A stretch of 45,671 nt of DNA from Thermoplasmatota archaeon (GCA_023489425.1 JAMDCG010000112.1:1-45671); one strand, 5' to 3'. Shown: positions 26,244 to 35,517, counted from the first letter of the stretch. Made by a program: numbers and translations. The notes: a model not told the origin generated them from the sequence alone.

Positions 26244-27413
26244 ATGATTAAAATCCTCAAGGTGCGTTTATACCCAAATGTAGAACAGACGGTTCTTCTG
26301 GAAAAGCACTTTGGGTCATGCCGCTTTGTATGGAATCATTTTCTCGAAGTGAGAAACAAGTACTTTGCTGAGCATAAGAACGACAAAAAGAGGGGATTAT
26401 CAGGTTTCGATACCATGAAGATGTTAACGACATTGAAGAAGGGGTTAACATGGTTGAACGAAATCAATTCTCAGAGCCTTCAACACTCCCTTGTAAAGCT
26501 GGACATGGTATTCAAGTCGTTTTTCAAGCATAATGCCAGTTATCCGAAATTCAGATCAAAAAAGGATAACCAGTATTTCATAATACCATCAGAATTCAAA
26601 ACAGACGGAAACAAGCTGGTTATCCCAAAATTCATGGAAGGCATAGAGTACAGAGACGAATCTACATTTCCAGCCGATATAAAGCAGGTTATTGTAACTA
26701 AAGATGTTGAACGCTACTATGCATTTATCCAGCATGAAACTGGAGAGAAGTTATCTAAAGGAGATGCCATCATCGGCATAGACATGGGAATCAAGGCATT
26801 CCTAACCACATCGGATAAATCGCAGGTTGAACCGCTTAATGCATTGAGGAAAAGTGAAAAGAAGTTAAAAAGAGAACAGCGGAGGTTATCAAGGAAAAGA
26901 AAAGGATCGAAAAACAGGAAGAAGCAGATAGTGAAAGTGCAGAAGATAAATCAGAAAATCAGGGATGCAAGAACGGATTTCAACCACAAGGTATCAACAG
27001 CGATAGCCAAGCATTACGGTACTGTTGTGATTGAGGATTTAAACATACAGGGAATGCAGAGAAACCAACATCTTGCAAGAAGCATAGCAGATCAGGGATT
27101 GTATCTGTTCAAGACCATGCTAACGTATAAACTCGAATGGGGGGAAGCGGTCCTCATTGAGATTGGAAGATTCGATCCTTCCTCAAAGATGTGCTCAAAA
27201 TGCGGAAACATCAAGCATGATTTGAAACTGTCGGATCGCATATATCACTGCAATGTGTGTGGTCTTTCTATGGACAGGGATCTGAATGCTGCAATAAACA
27301 TAAGGAATATGGGATTAATAAAAATAGGACAGGATATGTCAGAATTCACGACTGTGGAAATTGCTACAGCAGAGGAACTCTCAAAAGGAGGTCTACGAGT
27401 TGCCACTTTATGA
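26244..27413 (+). CDS. tnpB: TnpB RNA-guided nuclease
   Basis: This full-length protein (389 aa) is of the OrfB/TnpB family, the ancestors of Cas12. The N-terminal region (about 1-100) begins with the family motif KVRLYPNVEQ and includes CRFVWNHFL. The RuvC catalytic residues are all present: D180 in IGIDMGIK, E264 in VVIEDLNI and the Asp pair D344/D346 in SMDRDLNAA. The zinc ribbon CSKC/CNVC uses C317, C320, C336 and C339. A basic region (about 205-235) should bind the guide RNA. No frameshift or stop is present, so the nuclease may be active even though no transposase accompanies it. The last roughly 25 codons overlap the expected reRNA scaffold. Confidence 0.93.
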   Translation: MIKILKVRLYPNVEQTVLLEKHFGSCRFVWNHFLEVRNKYFAEHKNDKKRGLSGFDTMKMLTTLKKGLTWLNEINSQSLQHSLVKLDMVFKSFFKHNASYPKFRSKKDNQYFIIPSEFKTDGNKLVIPKFMEGIEYRDESTFPADIKQVIVTKDVERYYAFIQHETGEKLSKGDAIIGIDMGIKAFLTTSDKSQVEPLNALRKSEKKLKREQRRLSRKRKGSKNRKKQIVKVQKINQKIRDARTDFNHKVSTAIAKHYGTVVIEDLNIQGMQRNQHLARSIADQGLYLFKTMLTYKLEWGEAVLIEIGRFDPSSKMCSKCGNIKHDLKLSDRIYHCNVCGLSMDRDLNAAINIRNMGLIKIGQDMSEFTTVEIATAEELSKGGLRVATL

Positions 27414-27422
27414 ATCAGGAAC

Positions 27423-27443
27423 CTCCGATGCTTTAGCATGGAG
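27423..27443 (+). repeat. Right-end hairpin of the TnpB element
   Basis: CTCC, a bulged G and ATGC pair with GCAT and GGAG around a TTTA loop, eight base pairs in all. This is the right-end hairpin that TnpA recognises and that forms the 3' end of the TnpB guide-RNA scaffold in related elements. The guide itself would be read from the flank beginning at about 27453. Confidence 0.7.
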
Positions 27444-27449
27444 AGGATG

Positions 27450-28022
27450 TCAGGAAACTTTTTTTATAAGTCTTGCTGGATTTCCTCCCACTAATACATC
27501 TGGAGGGACATTTCTCGTAACCACAGAACCAGAAGCAATTACGGATCTGTTTCCAATACTGATTCCCGGATTTATTATGGCACCACCTCCAATCCATACG
27601 TCATCACCTATGGTCACTGGTTTTCCCAGCTCCAGTCCACTTATTCTTTTTTGACTTTCCAGCGAATGAGATGCTGTATATATATGGACAGAAGGTCCGA
27701 GAAGAGCATTTCTTCCTATGGTCACCCTGCAGACATCCAGTATAACACAGTTATAATTTGCATAAAACTCATCTCCAATCTCAATATTGTAGCCATAGTC
27801 ACAGTAAAAAATAGGTTCAATATAGGGATTTTTTCCTACCTTTCCAAAAAAGGCTTCAAGGATTTGAATTCTTCTGGAAGCATTACCTACTGGAATTATG
27901 TTGAATTCATTCAGTATGGTTCTTGCTCTCATTCTTTCTTCAATAAGCTGGGCATCGCTCGAACGGTATAATTCCCCGGAGATCATTTTTTCCTTTTCGC
28001 CCAATGGGTCCCTATGCTTCAT
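27450..28022 (-). CDS. Sugar O-acetyltransferase (maltose/galactoside acetyltransferase family)
   Basis: This 190-residue protein has an N-terminal Mac helical domain (about 8-60: EKMISGELYRSSDAQLIEER) and a left-handed beta-helix of hexapeptide repeats (about 75-180). The catalytic His lies in YTASHSLE, followed by GKPVTIGDDVWIGGGA, SVIASGSVV and NPARLIKK. It transfers acetyl from acetyl-CoA to a sugar. TTATAA about 25 nt upstream supports a leaderless ATG at 28022. The stop TGA coincides with the last three bases of the TnpB element's right end. The insertion may therefore have supplied the stop, although the length is close to the family norm. Confidence 0.9.
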   Translation of the reverse strand: MKHRDPLGEKEKMISGELYRSSDAQLIEERMRARTILNEFNIIPVGNASRRIQILEAFFGKVGKNPYIEPIFYCDYGYNIEIGDEFYANYNCVILDVCRVTIGRNALLGPSVHIYTASHSLESQKRISGLELGKPVTIGDDVWIGGGAIINPGISIGNRSVIASGSVVTRNVPPDVLVGGNPARLIKKVS

Positions 28023-28097
28023 CTTAAATTAACCACAACTTCCATTATAAACGATTCGATCACTAAAAATTCAATAATGACATAATGCCTTAAAAAG

Positions 28098-28179
28098 CGC
28101 CGGGAGAGAGATTCGAACTCCCGATCCACAAAGGGAACCAGATCTCAAGTCTGGCGCCGTACCACTGGGCCACCCCGGC
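28098..28179 (-). tRNA. tRNA-Ser (anticodon TGA)
   Basis: This is a class II tRNA with a long variable arm. The acceptor is GCCGGGG/TCCCGGC (one G-U). The anticodon stem CCAGA/TCTGG encloses CTTGAGA, giving anticodon TGA for UCA codons. The T stem is GGGAG/CTCTC with loop TTCGAAT, and the discriminator is G. There is no intron and no encoded CCA. Five T residues on the transcribed strand follow the 3' end (28092-28096) and can terminate transcription. Confidence 0.95.
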
Positions 28180-28246
28180 AAATCTGTATGTTAAATCAAT
28201 TCAAATGCAAACAATATACTGTAAGATCAAGAACTGAGAAAATATC

Positions 28247-28843
28247 TTATCTTCTCAATCTGTCATTTGCCCTTATTGAGGGTCTGCTTTTTGCTGATCC
28301 CTGTCTTCCAGTCCTCAGTCCTCTGCCCTTGTAACCTGCTGAAGTGAGACCCCTGTAAACCCTGCCCTTGTTCTGTGGTTCTGAGATCCATGAAATTCTG
28401 TTGTCCTTGTAGATCGTTGGCTGGTTTTTATCTACTAGAATTATCTCATAATACTTGTAGAACCCGTCTTCACCCACGTAATAGGAGTTCAGAACTTCAG
28501 TATTCGGATATTTATCTGCAGCTCTTTCCTCTGCAATCCACTGGATGCTCTTTTTTCTTGTGAGCTTGCTGTATGCCAGTCTTCTCGGTCTCCTTCCTCC
28601 CATTATTTTAGGTCTGTTGGACCCTCCTCTTCTGACTCTTGATCTTACTACTATATATCCGATCTTTGCCTTATATCCAAGTGATCTTGCCCTATCCAGT
28701 CTGGTTGGATGTTCCAGTCTTTCTATGGAATTTCCTTTCCTCCAGTCTATCATCCTTTCCCTCTGAAACAACAGGATTTCAGACTTCTTTGGATTCTTCC
28801 ACGTTTCTGCGATTTTGCCATATAGATTTGAATGATTAACCAT
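28247..28843 (-). CDS. rpl15e: Ribosomal protein L15e
   Basis: This very basic 198-residue protein is found in archaeal and eukaryotic large ribosomal subunits. Characteristic segments are [15 protein letters not shown] near the start, [40 protein letters not shown], and [20 protein letters not shown]. It lies between tRNA-Ser downstream and a divergent rnp2 gene. No other ribosomal genes are nearby. Confidence 0.97.
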   Translation of the reverse strand: MVNHSNLYGKIAETWKNPKKSEILLFQRERMIDWRKGNSIERLEHPTRLDRARSLGYKAKIGYIVVRSRVRRGGSNRPKIMGGRRPRRLAYSKLTRKKSIQWIAEERAADKYPNTEVLNSYYVGEDGFYKYYEIILVDKNQPTIYKDNRISWISEPQNKGRVYRGLTSAGYKGRGLRTGRQGSAKSRPSIRANDRLRR

Positions 28844-29008
28844 TTCTTTCTACCCTTAAGTAATGTAATGGTGATATGAAGCTATAATAAATAATTTTAT
28901 GGTAATTGTAGATCTAAATTCTATTTCAGCTAACCAGATTACACGATTCCGTTTAGTAAATGAGGTAAACAATCAAAAGCATTTTTAAATATTTTGATAT
29001 GTGGAAAC

Positions 29009-29293
29009 GTGAAAGGGTCTCCCTACAGAAAAAGATATGTTCTCATAGAGTTTTCAGAAATGAAATCAGCAGATTACCTTTCAATGGAATGCAGGAGGAT
29101 TTTCAACACAAGGGAAAAATTCAGGGACAGCTCCTTCATTATCATCAAGACTGACCAGTTCCTCAAGGATCAGCTATGCACTTTTGTGGAACAGAGAATC
29201 AAGGGAGTCAAGATAATAACGGTCAGTGGAACAATAAAGAAATGCAAAAGAAAAATGACAACACTAATCGATGAACATCTCCAGATCATTTAG
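29009..29293 (+). CDS. rnp2: RNase P protein component 2 (Pop5/Rnp2-like)
   Basis: This small protein (94 aa from the preferred start) fits the Pop5 pattern: RKRYVLIEF as first strand, a central helix, FIIIKTDQFLKDQLCTFVEQ, and the hallmark VSGTIKKCKRKM near the C-terminus. In RNase P it pairs with Rpp30 and activates the RNA during tRNA 5' maturation. The frame is open from TTG 28994. TTTTTAAATA (28982-28991) favours a leaderless GTG at 29009. Its 3' end overlaps the convergent rfcL gene by 30 bp. Similarity is modest, so the assignment is good but not certain. Confidence 0.78.
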   Translation: MKGSPYRKRYVLIEFSEMKSADYLSMECRRIFNTREKFRDSSFIIIKTDQFLKDQLCTFVEQRIKGVKIITVSGTIKKCKRKMTTLIDEHLQII

Positions 29294-30610
29294 ATCAAGG
29301 GGTTCTATCTCCTTGAAATTTCCACCAGAAACAAACATAGAATTATGTTTCTCAATTTCAGTGTTTATGTAATTCACAAGCTCACTCTGGAATCCCTTTC
29401 TCAACCTTGACATAACTTTCAAAACTCCCCTCATTTCATAAGCCTCTTCCCTTGAGATATGCAATATTTTTGAAAGGTCCTGTGCAACCTGGTTTCTCGC
29501 CCCCCTGCTCTTTTTTGTTTTGCTCATCTGGCTGAGGTAGTTCGAGAACTTGAATGGAATGAACACACCAGTTTTGCCCTTAAATCTCGTTGCAAACAAT
29601 GCCTCAAGATCTTTCACATAAACAAGCATTCTGTAGTAATTATGCCTGTGTGCAAACCAGTCCATCTGGTCAATCACCGATACGTAATCGAAAGCATCAA
29701 GAGCGCTTTCAAGATTTTTTGCCTGGGAAAAAACATTCTGGGATATCCAGAGAAGAATCTGACCCGAGTCCGAATCTGAGTTGTCTATAAGGGTAACATT
29801 ATCTGAATAGCTGTCCCTGTGAAATATTCCAGAAAGAGTGTCCCAAATAATCGACTGTTCATCCCTGTTTCCGGCGCTTATAAGGGAGTCAGACTGTGAG
29901 AATACATAGGCTTCCGCATCATTTATTGAAGCCCTTATATCCGGCAAATCTCCTTCAATGATTTTTTCCAGTGTCACTTTCTGGGGCTTGAGTCCTAGCT
30001 TCCCGCTAGTTTCTATTATTCTTGAAGAGAGGGTCGTTACAATGTTCCTATACTCTGTACCTCCTTTCCTTGAAAATATCTTCTTTATTTCCACAACTTC
30101 GCACAGGTTGATTATGGTCGCAGCATTTGTCCCTTTCCTGTAACGGAAATTAGCAAAATCATTCATCGTGATGATTATGGGAATTGAGGTGTTTTTCAGG
30201 ATATCCACAATCGCTTTGTATCCTCCACTTTCACCAGTTCCCCCCTTTGTACTTCTTTCATAGATGTTGTCCGCTTCATCAATGAGCCCTGCTTTTTTCC
30301 TGCTTCCTTCTGCGTCATCCCACGTAAGGTCCTTGTAGAGGGAAAACATTCCAATGGTTCGTTTAATGAAATCTTCGGTTCTCCCCTCCGATCCATTTAT
30401 CTCAATAATATCCCAGCCCTTGCTGTTGGAAAGAGCATATGCTATGGAAGTCTTTCCCAGTCCTGGTGGTCCTGCAAGTATGAGACCTCTCTTCTCAGGT
30501 TTGCCATTATCCCATGAATCAGCCCATGCCTGTATTTTAGCTCTATCCTCCTTTATGAGAAAAACCTGGTCGAATGTCTTAGGTCTGAGTTCCTCATTCA
30601 ATATGCCCAT
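29264..30610 (-). CDS. rfcL: Replication factor C large subunit (clamp loader)
   Basis: This 448-residue AAA+ protein opens PCNA and loads it at primer-template junctions together with RFC-S. Motifs are ELRPKTFDQVF near the start, Walker A AGPPGLGKTS (about 46-55), and Walker B LIDEAD (about 109-114). Sensor 1 lies in IITMND, and DIRASINDAEAY follows. A long helical C-terminal region ends in LNDLEMFID, a plausible PIP-box-like tail for PCNA contact (without the usual Gln). An ATTATTAAC element about 30 nt before ATG 30610 is a possible TATA box. The small subunit gene is not in the window. Confidence 0.95.
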   Translation of the reverse strand: MGILNEELRPKTFDQVFLIKEDRAKIQAWADSWDNGKPEKRGLILAGPPGLGKTSIAYALSNSKGWDIIEINGSEGRTEDFIKRTIGMFSLYKDLTWDDAEGSRKKAGLIDEADNIYERSTKGGTGESGGYKAIVDILKNTSIPIIITMNDFANFRYRKGTNAATIINLCEVVEIKKIFSRKGGTEYRNIVTTLSSRIIETSGKLGLKPQKVTLEKIIEGDLPDIRASINDAEAYVFSQSDSLISAGNRDEQSIIWDTLSGIFHRDSYSDNVTLIDNSDSDSGQILLWISQNVFSQAKNLESALDAFDYVSVIDQMDWFAHRHNYYRMLVYVKDLEALFATRFKGKTGVFIPFKFSNYLSQMSKTKKSRGARNQVAQDLSKILHISREEAYEMRGVLKVMSRLRKGFQSELVNYINTEIEKHNSMFVSGGNFKEIEPLDLNDLEMFID

Positions 30611-30687
30611 TTAATTTCAGCATTGCTTGACTGGTTAATAATTTCTTCCATAGATCATTTCAATATATCAGAAAGAAATTTCCTGAA

Positions 30688-31683
30688 GTGAAAAGGTTAG
30701 TCTCATACAGTCCTCTGAGGGTGAGTTTTCTTGGCGGTGGCACGGATATTTCCCCTTTCCTTGAACAGCATGGAAGCAGGGTATTCAACACCACCATAGA
30801 TCATGGTGTACAGGTGATCTATACACCTGACAGTTATCCCCTGGAGGTATCATCAAGAGACTTCCTCAAAACTGTTATAATGGGAAATGAGCATGGCAAA
30901 AGCTTCCAGAACAAGATCCTGGACCTTCTATCAGATTATGGGATTAAGAATGGAAAGATCTATATAAATGGGGAGGTACCACCAGGTTCCGGTCTTGCGT
31001 CATCAAGCGCAATGATCACCGCACTGATGAGGATCATCCTGGAGATCAGGAATGAATACGAAGACCCGATGCAGCTTGCAAGGGTTTCATATGAAAAGGA
31101 GAGGAATTTCTTTGGAATAACCCTCGGCATTCAGGATCCATACGCCATATCTCTTGGAGGATTCAAGTACATGGAATCTGACGGAATTGATATCAAGGTA
31201 AAAAAATTTGAGGGAAACGAATTCCTGGATAGGATCGGTGAAGGAATGCTCATATGTTACACTGGAGGCACAAGGGAAAGTTCCGAGGTTTTGAAGAACC
31301 AGGTTGAAAAGTCATCAAAGAATGATTCAGGAACAATCGAGAAGCTGCAGAAGATAAGCGATCTGACAGCCAGACTTGTAAAATCAGTGCAGGAAGAAGA
31401 TTACAAATCATTCACGGAACTGATCAACGAGGGATGGAACGTGAAGAAGACACTGAGTGAAAAGGTTACAAGCAGTGCGGTGAATAACATAATAAGCACT
31501 GCCCTGAAAAGCGGTGCAGACTGTGCACGTCTTCTCGGAGGAGGGAACCAGGGATTTGTACTGGCAATTGGTAAACCTGACAGATTATGGGAACTGCAAC
31601 GTTCTCTCATGGGACTTTCCGATTTTGTGGTCAGGGTAAAGCCAACCATAAGGGGAACATTTATCACCAGTGAGGAGCAGTAA
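30688..31683 (+). CDS. GHMP kinase, D-glycero-D-manno-heptose 7-phosphate kinase (HddA)-like
   Basis: This 331-residue GHMP-fold sugar kinase has N-terminal SPLRVSFLGGGTDISPFLEQ and then INGEVPPGSGLASSSAM, the ATP loop (about 94-110). FFGITLGIQDPYAISLGGF precedes a C-terminal GADCARLLGGGNQGFVLAI motif. This order matches HddA/LmbP-type anomeric heptose kinases rather than galactokinase or mevalonate kinase. The sugar cannot be read from sequence, and archaeal members are poorly characterised. CAATATATC at about 30660-30668 suits a leaderless GTG at 30688. It may feed nucleotide-sugar synthesis for surface glycans. It is divergent from rfcL. Confidence 0.85.
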   Translation: MKRLVSYSPLRVSFLGGGTDISPFLEQHGSRVFNTTIDHGVQVIYTPDSYPLEVSSRDFLKTVIMGNEHGKSFQNKILDLLSDYGIKNGKIYINGEVPPGSGLASSSAMITALMRIILEIRNEYEDPMQLARVSYEKERNFFGITLGIQDPYAISLGGFKYMESDGIDIKVKKFEGNEFLDRIGEGMLICYTGGTRESSEVLKNQVEKSSKNDSGTIEKLQKISDLTARLVKSVQEEDYKSFTELINEGWNVKKTLSEKVTSSAVNNIISTALKSGADCARLLGGGNQGFVLAIGKPDRLWELQRSLMGLSDFVVRVKPTIRGTFITSEEQ

Positions 31684-31715
31684 ACTTAGCGGAAGTCAAA
31701 TAAAGATGATCACAG

Positions 31716-32204
31716 TCAGTCTTTTCTACCCATTTCGTATAGAATTTCCTTCAGGCTGTCGTATATCCTGAAAGTGAGTCCCCATATGATATCTCCATTC
31801 CATTTGATATAGTCACCCATCCTCTCATCATGCGATTTTACTTCTGATCCAAGCATATACCACCCACCTCTTTCAATTTCTGAATCTGGATTGATTGGCA
31901 TAATCTCCCTACACAAATATACGAACGGATGTACGTTTATTGATGATGATCTCACAGGATGGAATACCTTATGTTCAAATTGAAAGGAGACAAAGTGTTG
32001 TTCTATTCCTGTCTCCTCCCTAAGTTCCCTCAATGATGCCATATATGGTGTTTCCCCCTCTTTGACGAATCCACCAGGAAAGCACATATCTCCTGACCAC
32101 GGATCATCTGATCTGGCCTTTCTTTTCAGGAGGAGTATTTGATTATGACTCAGAAGTATGCTCACTGCTGTTTCATTTCTGGCAGCCATACTGTCATTAT
32201 GCAT
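31716..32204 (-). CDS. Nudix hydrolase, CoA-pyrophosphatase-like
   Basis: This 162-residue Nudix protein has a complete box in GGFVKEGETPYMASLRELRE plus ETGI. Before it stands LLLKRKARSDDPWSGDMCFP, resembling the CoA pyrophosphatase (NUDT7/8) pattern of LTKRS-x-L-x-H-x-G plus FPGG; after the box the protein keeps the WG-x-T C-terminal helix of that group. The substrate remains a guess. ATG 32204 is used; an in-frame ATG at 32189 has a TATA-like TAATTTA at leaderless distance and may be the real start. It is divergent from the thermosome gene. Confidence 0.83.
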   Translation of the reverse strand: MHNDSMAARNETAVSILLSHNQILLLKRKARSDDPWSGDMCFPGGFVKEGETPYMASLRELREETGIEQHFVSFQFEHKVFHPVRSSSINVHPFVYLCREIMPINPDSEIERGGWYMLGSEVKSHDERMGDYIKWNGDIIWGLTFRIYDSLKEILYEMGRKD

Positions 32205-32311
32205 TGGAGATAAATTATCTTTTTCAAGTCTTGTATCTGCAATATATAATGTGAATTCTGTTTTTCATGATACTAACCTTATGTTAAATAAACAGTATAA
32301 TTCTAAAAATG

Positions 32312-32319
32312 TTTATATA
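32312..32319 (+). promoter_or_regulatory. TATA box of the thermosome gene
   Basis: TTTATATA is a near-consensus archaeal TATA box centred about 31 nt before ATG 32347. It predicts transcription start at about 32342 and a leader of about five bases. It is one of the strongest promoters in the window, consistent with a highly expressed chaperonin. Confidence 0.7.
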
Positions 32320-32346
32320 GAAGTTTATTTTTACTATGTGATTACA

Positions 32347-33975
32347 ATGATGGGAGGACAACCAATATTCATATTAAAAGAAGGTTCCAAAAGAGAAACC
32401 GGAAGAGACGCGATGAAGGCCAATATTGACGCTGCAAAGGGTATCGCTGCAGCAGTAAGAACAAGTCTGGGCCCAAGAGGAATGGACAAGATGCTTGTAG
32501 ATTCACTTGGAGATATCGTCATAACAAACGATGGAGTCACAATTCTGAAGGAAATGGATGTAGAACACCCAGCAGCAAAAATGATGGTTGAAGTATCAAA
32601 GACACAGGATTCAATGGTTGGGGATGGAACAACAACAGCAGTTATAATAGCTGGTGCATTACTTCAGGAAGCTGAATCACTGATAAACCAGAATGTCCAT
32701 CCAACAGTTATTGCAGAGGGATACAGAATGGCTGCCCAGAAAGCCAAGGATATTCTGGAAGCTGCCAGTACCCCAGTGAAGATTGACGATAAGGCAAAGA
32801 TCGTTAAGATGGCAGAAACCTCCCTAAGCAGCAAGTCTGCAACAGGGAGCAAGGTCAAGCTGGCTGACATATCATACGAAACAATAAAGGCTGTAGCAGA
32901 GAAGACCGAAGATGGATACAAGGTAGACATGGACAATGTCCAGATTGTCAAGAAGCAGGGAGGAGACATTGACGATACTGAACTCATATACGGTATAATT
33001 GTTGATAAGGAGAAAGTTCATCCTGGCATGCCAGATGAAGTGAAGAACGCAAAGATCGCCGTTATGGACGCAGCACTGGAAATCAAGAAACCAGAATTTG
33101 ACACAAATCTGAAGATTGATGACCCAACCATGATCCAGAAGTTTCTTTCTCAGGAAGAACAGATGCTCAAGGAAATGGTCAGGAAAGTTAAGGAAACAGG
33201 TGCAAATGTTCTCATCACACAGAAAGGAATTGACGACCTGGCTCAGCATTACCTTTCAAAGGAAGGAATCTATGCAGTGAGGAGAGTCAAGAAGAGCGAC
33301 ATTGAGAAGTTATCAAAGGCTACCGGTGCATCAATCGCTTCATCCGTTGATGAACTATCATCCTCAGATCTGGGAAACGCTGCATCAGTGGAACAGGTAA
33401 AGATCGGAGACGACTACATGACCTTCGTTACAGGATGCAAGAATCCAAAGGCAGTGAGTCTTCTCATCAGAGGAGGAACTGAGCACGTTGTTGATGAAAT
33501 CGAAAGATCAATGGTCGATTCTATACATGTTGTTGCAGCAGTAATTGAAGATGGTAAATATGTTGCTGGTGGTGGAGCATCAGCTGTTGAGATTGCCGTA
33601 AAGATGAGGGATTATGCAACTCAGGTTGGAGGCAGGCAGCAGCTCGCCATAGAGAAATTTGCAAATGCAATGGAAGAGATACCAAGAGCACTTGCTGAAA
33701 ATGCTGGTATAAATGCAATAGATATACTGATTAACCTGAGGACCGCTCATGCAAAGGGAAAGGTATCATACGGCCTCAATCTCTATACAGGAGAAATAGA
33801 GGATATGACAAAAGCAGGAATCATTGAGCCTATCAGAGTTGGAAGGCAGGCAATTGATGCAGCAACTGAAGCAGCCGTGATGATCCTGAGAATAGATGAT
33901 GTCATTGCAACAAAGGGATCAGGCAGCGCCTCACCTCCAGGCGGAGCACCCGGCGGAATGGGCGGGGAAGATTAA
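32347..33975 (+). CDS. thsA: Thermosome (group II chaperonin) subunit
   Basis: This ATP-driven folding chaperonin of about 542 residues forms double rings with a built-in lid. Motifs are [18 protein letters not shown], the NDGVTIL strand, GDGTTTAVI (phosphate-binding) and [10 protein letters not shown] late in the protein. A Gly/Pro-rich tail ends in GGMGGED. Although the frame is open to 32158, the real start is ATG 32347 or 32350 (MMGGQPIF), judged from family length and the TATA box at 32312. Thermoplasmatales usually have two paralogues; which one this is cannot be told without comparison, so the symbol is tentative. Confidence 0.97.
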   Translation: MMGGQPIFILKEGSKRETGRDAMKANIDAAKGIAAAVRTSLGPRGMDKMLVDSLGDIVITNDGVTILKEMDVEHPAAKMMVEVSKTQDSMVGDGTTTAVIIAGALLQEAESLINQNVHPTVIAEGYRMAAQKAKDILEAASTPVKIDDKAKIVKMAETSLSSKSATGSKVKLADISYETIKAVAEKTEDGYKVDMDNVQIVKKQGGDIDDTELIYGIIVDKEKVHPGMPDEVKNAKIAVMDAALEIKKPEFDTNLKIDDPTMIQKFLSQEEQMLKEMVRKVKETGANVLITQKGIDDLAQHYLSKEGIYAVRRVKKSDIEKLSKATGASIASSVDELSSSDLGNAASVEQVKIGDDYMTFVTGCKNPKAVSLLIRGGTEHVVDEIERSMVDSIHVVAAVIEDGKYVAGGGASAVEIAVKMRDYATQVGGRQQLAIEKFANAMEEIPRALAENAGINAIDILINLRTAHAKGKVSYGLNLYTGEIEDMTKAGIIEPIRVGRQAIDAATEAAVMILRIDDVIATKGSGSASPPGGAPGGMGGED

Positions 33976-34014
33976 TCTTTAAACTATTAATACAACCTTT
34001 TAATATACGCTAAA

Positions 34015-35517
34015 TTGCTCTCTAATAAATCTCCAGCTATATTTTTTCAAACCTTTATTTCTTCACTATTAGGATATATTGCACTTTTTTTCATAAACCG
34101 TTACATAGGTCCAGTCTACTGGGGATATCTCAGTTATGCTCTTGCGTTTGGTGCTCTTTTTTCATTAGTTACGGACCTTGGTTTCAATACAACATATGTA
34201 AAATTCATATCTGGCCAAGGTGACAAGGCAGAGGATATGGGTGCATATCTTGTAATAAAAGTGGTATTGAATCTGATATACATAGGTGTGGTTTTGGGTT
34301 CCCTATTCTTCTGGACAGATGTATTGAGGAGAGGTTTTCAGAACCCCATAGAATTCTGGACCATTATTGCAATCATTCCTTACTATACCATATTGAACAT
34401 CATGCCAGTTTTCAACAATTATTACAAGGCTAATATGCAATCATACAACATAGCAATTCCTAGATTGATAGAGTCAGTTTTCAGGAACTCTATCTTCATC
34501 GGAATAGGAGTCCTGTACTATCTGCATATGGAAGGGTCTCTGGGTGCACAAATTACAGTAATACTCGCTTCTCTGTACAGTCTTTCATACCTGATCTATA
34601 TCATACTCCTATGGTTACACGGTCGTCCCTGGATTTTCAGAAAACCAGCATTTGAAACGATTAAAAAGTACATAAGATTTGCAATTCCACTGGCATTTGC
34701 AACAAGTATAGGCATCGTAAATGGAAACATTGATAAAATCATAGTCCAGTTCTACTGGGGAGCCGTGGCAACAGGGGCGCTTTACACAGATCAGAAACTG
34801 ATATCCATAATTGCAACTCTTACAGGTCCTGTCACTATCTTCATTCTTCCTTTACTCATGAGGAATCTGGAGGATACTAAAGAGATCCAGAACACTAAAA
34901 TAATGGAATATGAAAGAATCCTTTCGCTCATCTCAGCACCATTTGCAATGATACTGTTCTTCCTGTCTCCATTCATTCTGAATATATACAACGCAAGATA
35001 TCTGATGTATGCAACATCACTCAGTATAATAGCAGTTGGGGGATATGTTGGTGCATTAACATATCCATTTTCAAGTTCCATAATATCGAAGGGAAAGCAG
35101 CATATGGTTGCATGGATATCATTAAGTGGAATAATCCTCAACATAATACTAAATGTAATCCTGATACCAACAAGTATTCTTGGAATCAGGCTGGGTTCCC
35201 TTGGTGTTGAAGGTGCCACCATAAGTTATACGGCTGCCAATTTTCTAGTTTATTTTCTCTACAAGGAATATTTCAGGAAGATAAACGAGACAAGAACAAG
35301 GTCCACCACTCTAATTCATATAGTTGTAGCATTTCCAAGTGGAGTTCTATTAATACTTTCTGCAATTTATATAAGGCCTTATTCATTCATAATCCTGTTT
35401 CCAGTAATACTGTTAAGTCTGTTCATATATCTGATGATGAGTTTATTCTTCAAGGAAATAACCGCCAGCCAGATAAAATTACTTATAAGGAATGTGATAC
35501 CCAGGAAAAATCAGTAA
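34015..35517 (+). CDS. Polysaccharide/oligosaccharide flippase (Wzx/MATE-like)
   Basis: This 500-residue membrane protein has about 12-14 predicted helices and an N-terminus typical of polysaccharide-transport proteins (FINRYIGPVYWGYLSYALAF, then LVTDLGFNTTYVKFIS). A mid-protein FAIPLAFATSIGIVNGNIDK and a C-terminal GVEGATISYTAAN follow the MOP-superfamily pattern. It probably flips lipid-linked glycans across the membrane. TTG 34015 is supported by ATTAATAC about 26 nt upstream. It follows the thermosome gene by 39 nt but has its own promoter. It fits the glycan genes elsewhere in the window. Confidence 0.87.
   Translation: MLSNKSPAIFFQTFISSLLGYIALFFINRYIGPVYWGYLSYALAFGALFSLVTDLGFNTTYVKFISGQGDKAEDMGAYLVIKVVLNLIYIGVVLGSLFFWTDVLRRGFQNPIEFWTIIAIIPYYTILNIMPVFNNYYKANMQSYNIAIPRLIESVFRNSIFIGIGVLYYLHMEGSLGAQITVILASLYSLSYLIYIILLWLHGRPWIFRKPAFETIKKYIRFAIPLAFATSIGIVNGNIDKIIVQFYWGAVATGALYTDQKLISIIATLTGPVTIFILPLLMRNLEDTKEIQNTKIMEYERILSLISAPFAMILFFLSPFILNIYNARYLMYATSLSIIAVGGYVGALTYPFSSSIISKGKQHMVAWISLSGIILNIILNVILIPTSILGIRLGSLGVEGATISYTAANFLVYFLYKEYFRKINETRTRSTTLIHIVVAFPSGVLLILSAIYIRPYSFIILFPVILLSLFIYLMMSLFFKEITASQIKLLIRNVIPRKNQ

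Larger units (their letters stand above)
26171..27452 (+). mobile_element. Solitary TnpB element (IS200/IS605 superfamily, no TnpA)
   Basis: The element contains one gene, tnpB. It is bounded on the left by an imperfect hairpin (26181-26198, TCCAACC/GGGAGGA around TTCA) and on the right by a strong one (27423-27443, CTCC-G-ATGC/GCATGGAG around TTTA). AGGATGTCA follows the right hairpin, a typical right-end layout for this superfamily. No Y1 transposase lies next to it, so mobilisation would need TnpA in trans. Exact ends are estimated. The right end coincides with the stop codon of the convergent acetyltransferase gene. A reRNA (omega RNA) covering the 3' part and right end is expected from family knowledge. 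Confidence 0.75.

Noticed and set aside
32158..32346. 63-codon N-terminal extension of the thermosome frame
   Set aside because: It spans the divergent Nudix gene start and the thermosome TATA box, and chaperonins begin near MMGGQP.
34791..35222. 143-codon frame on the minus strand
   Set aside because: It is antisense within the flippase gene, with no independent support.
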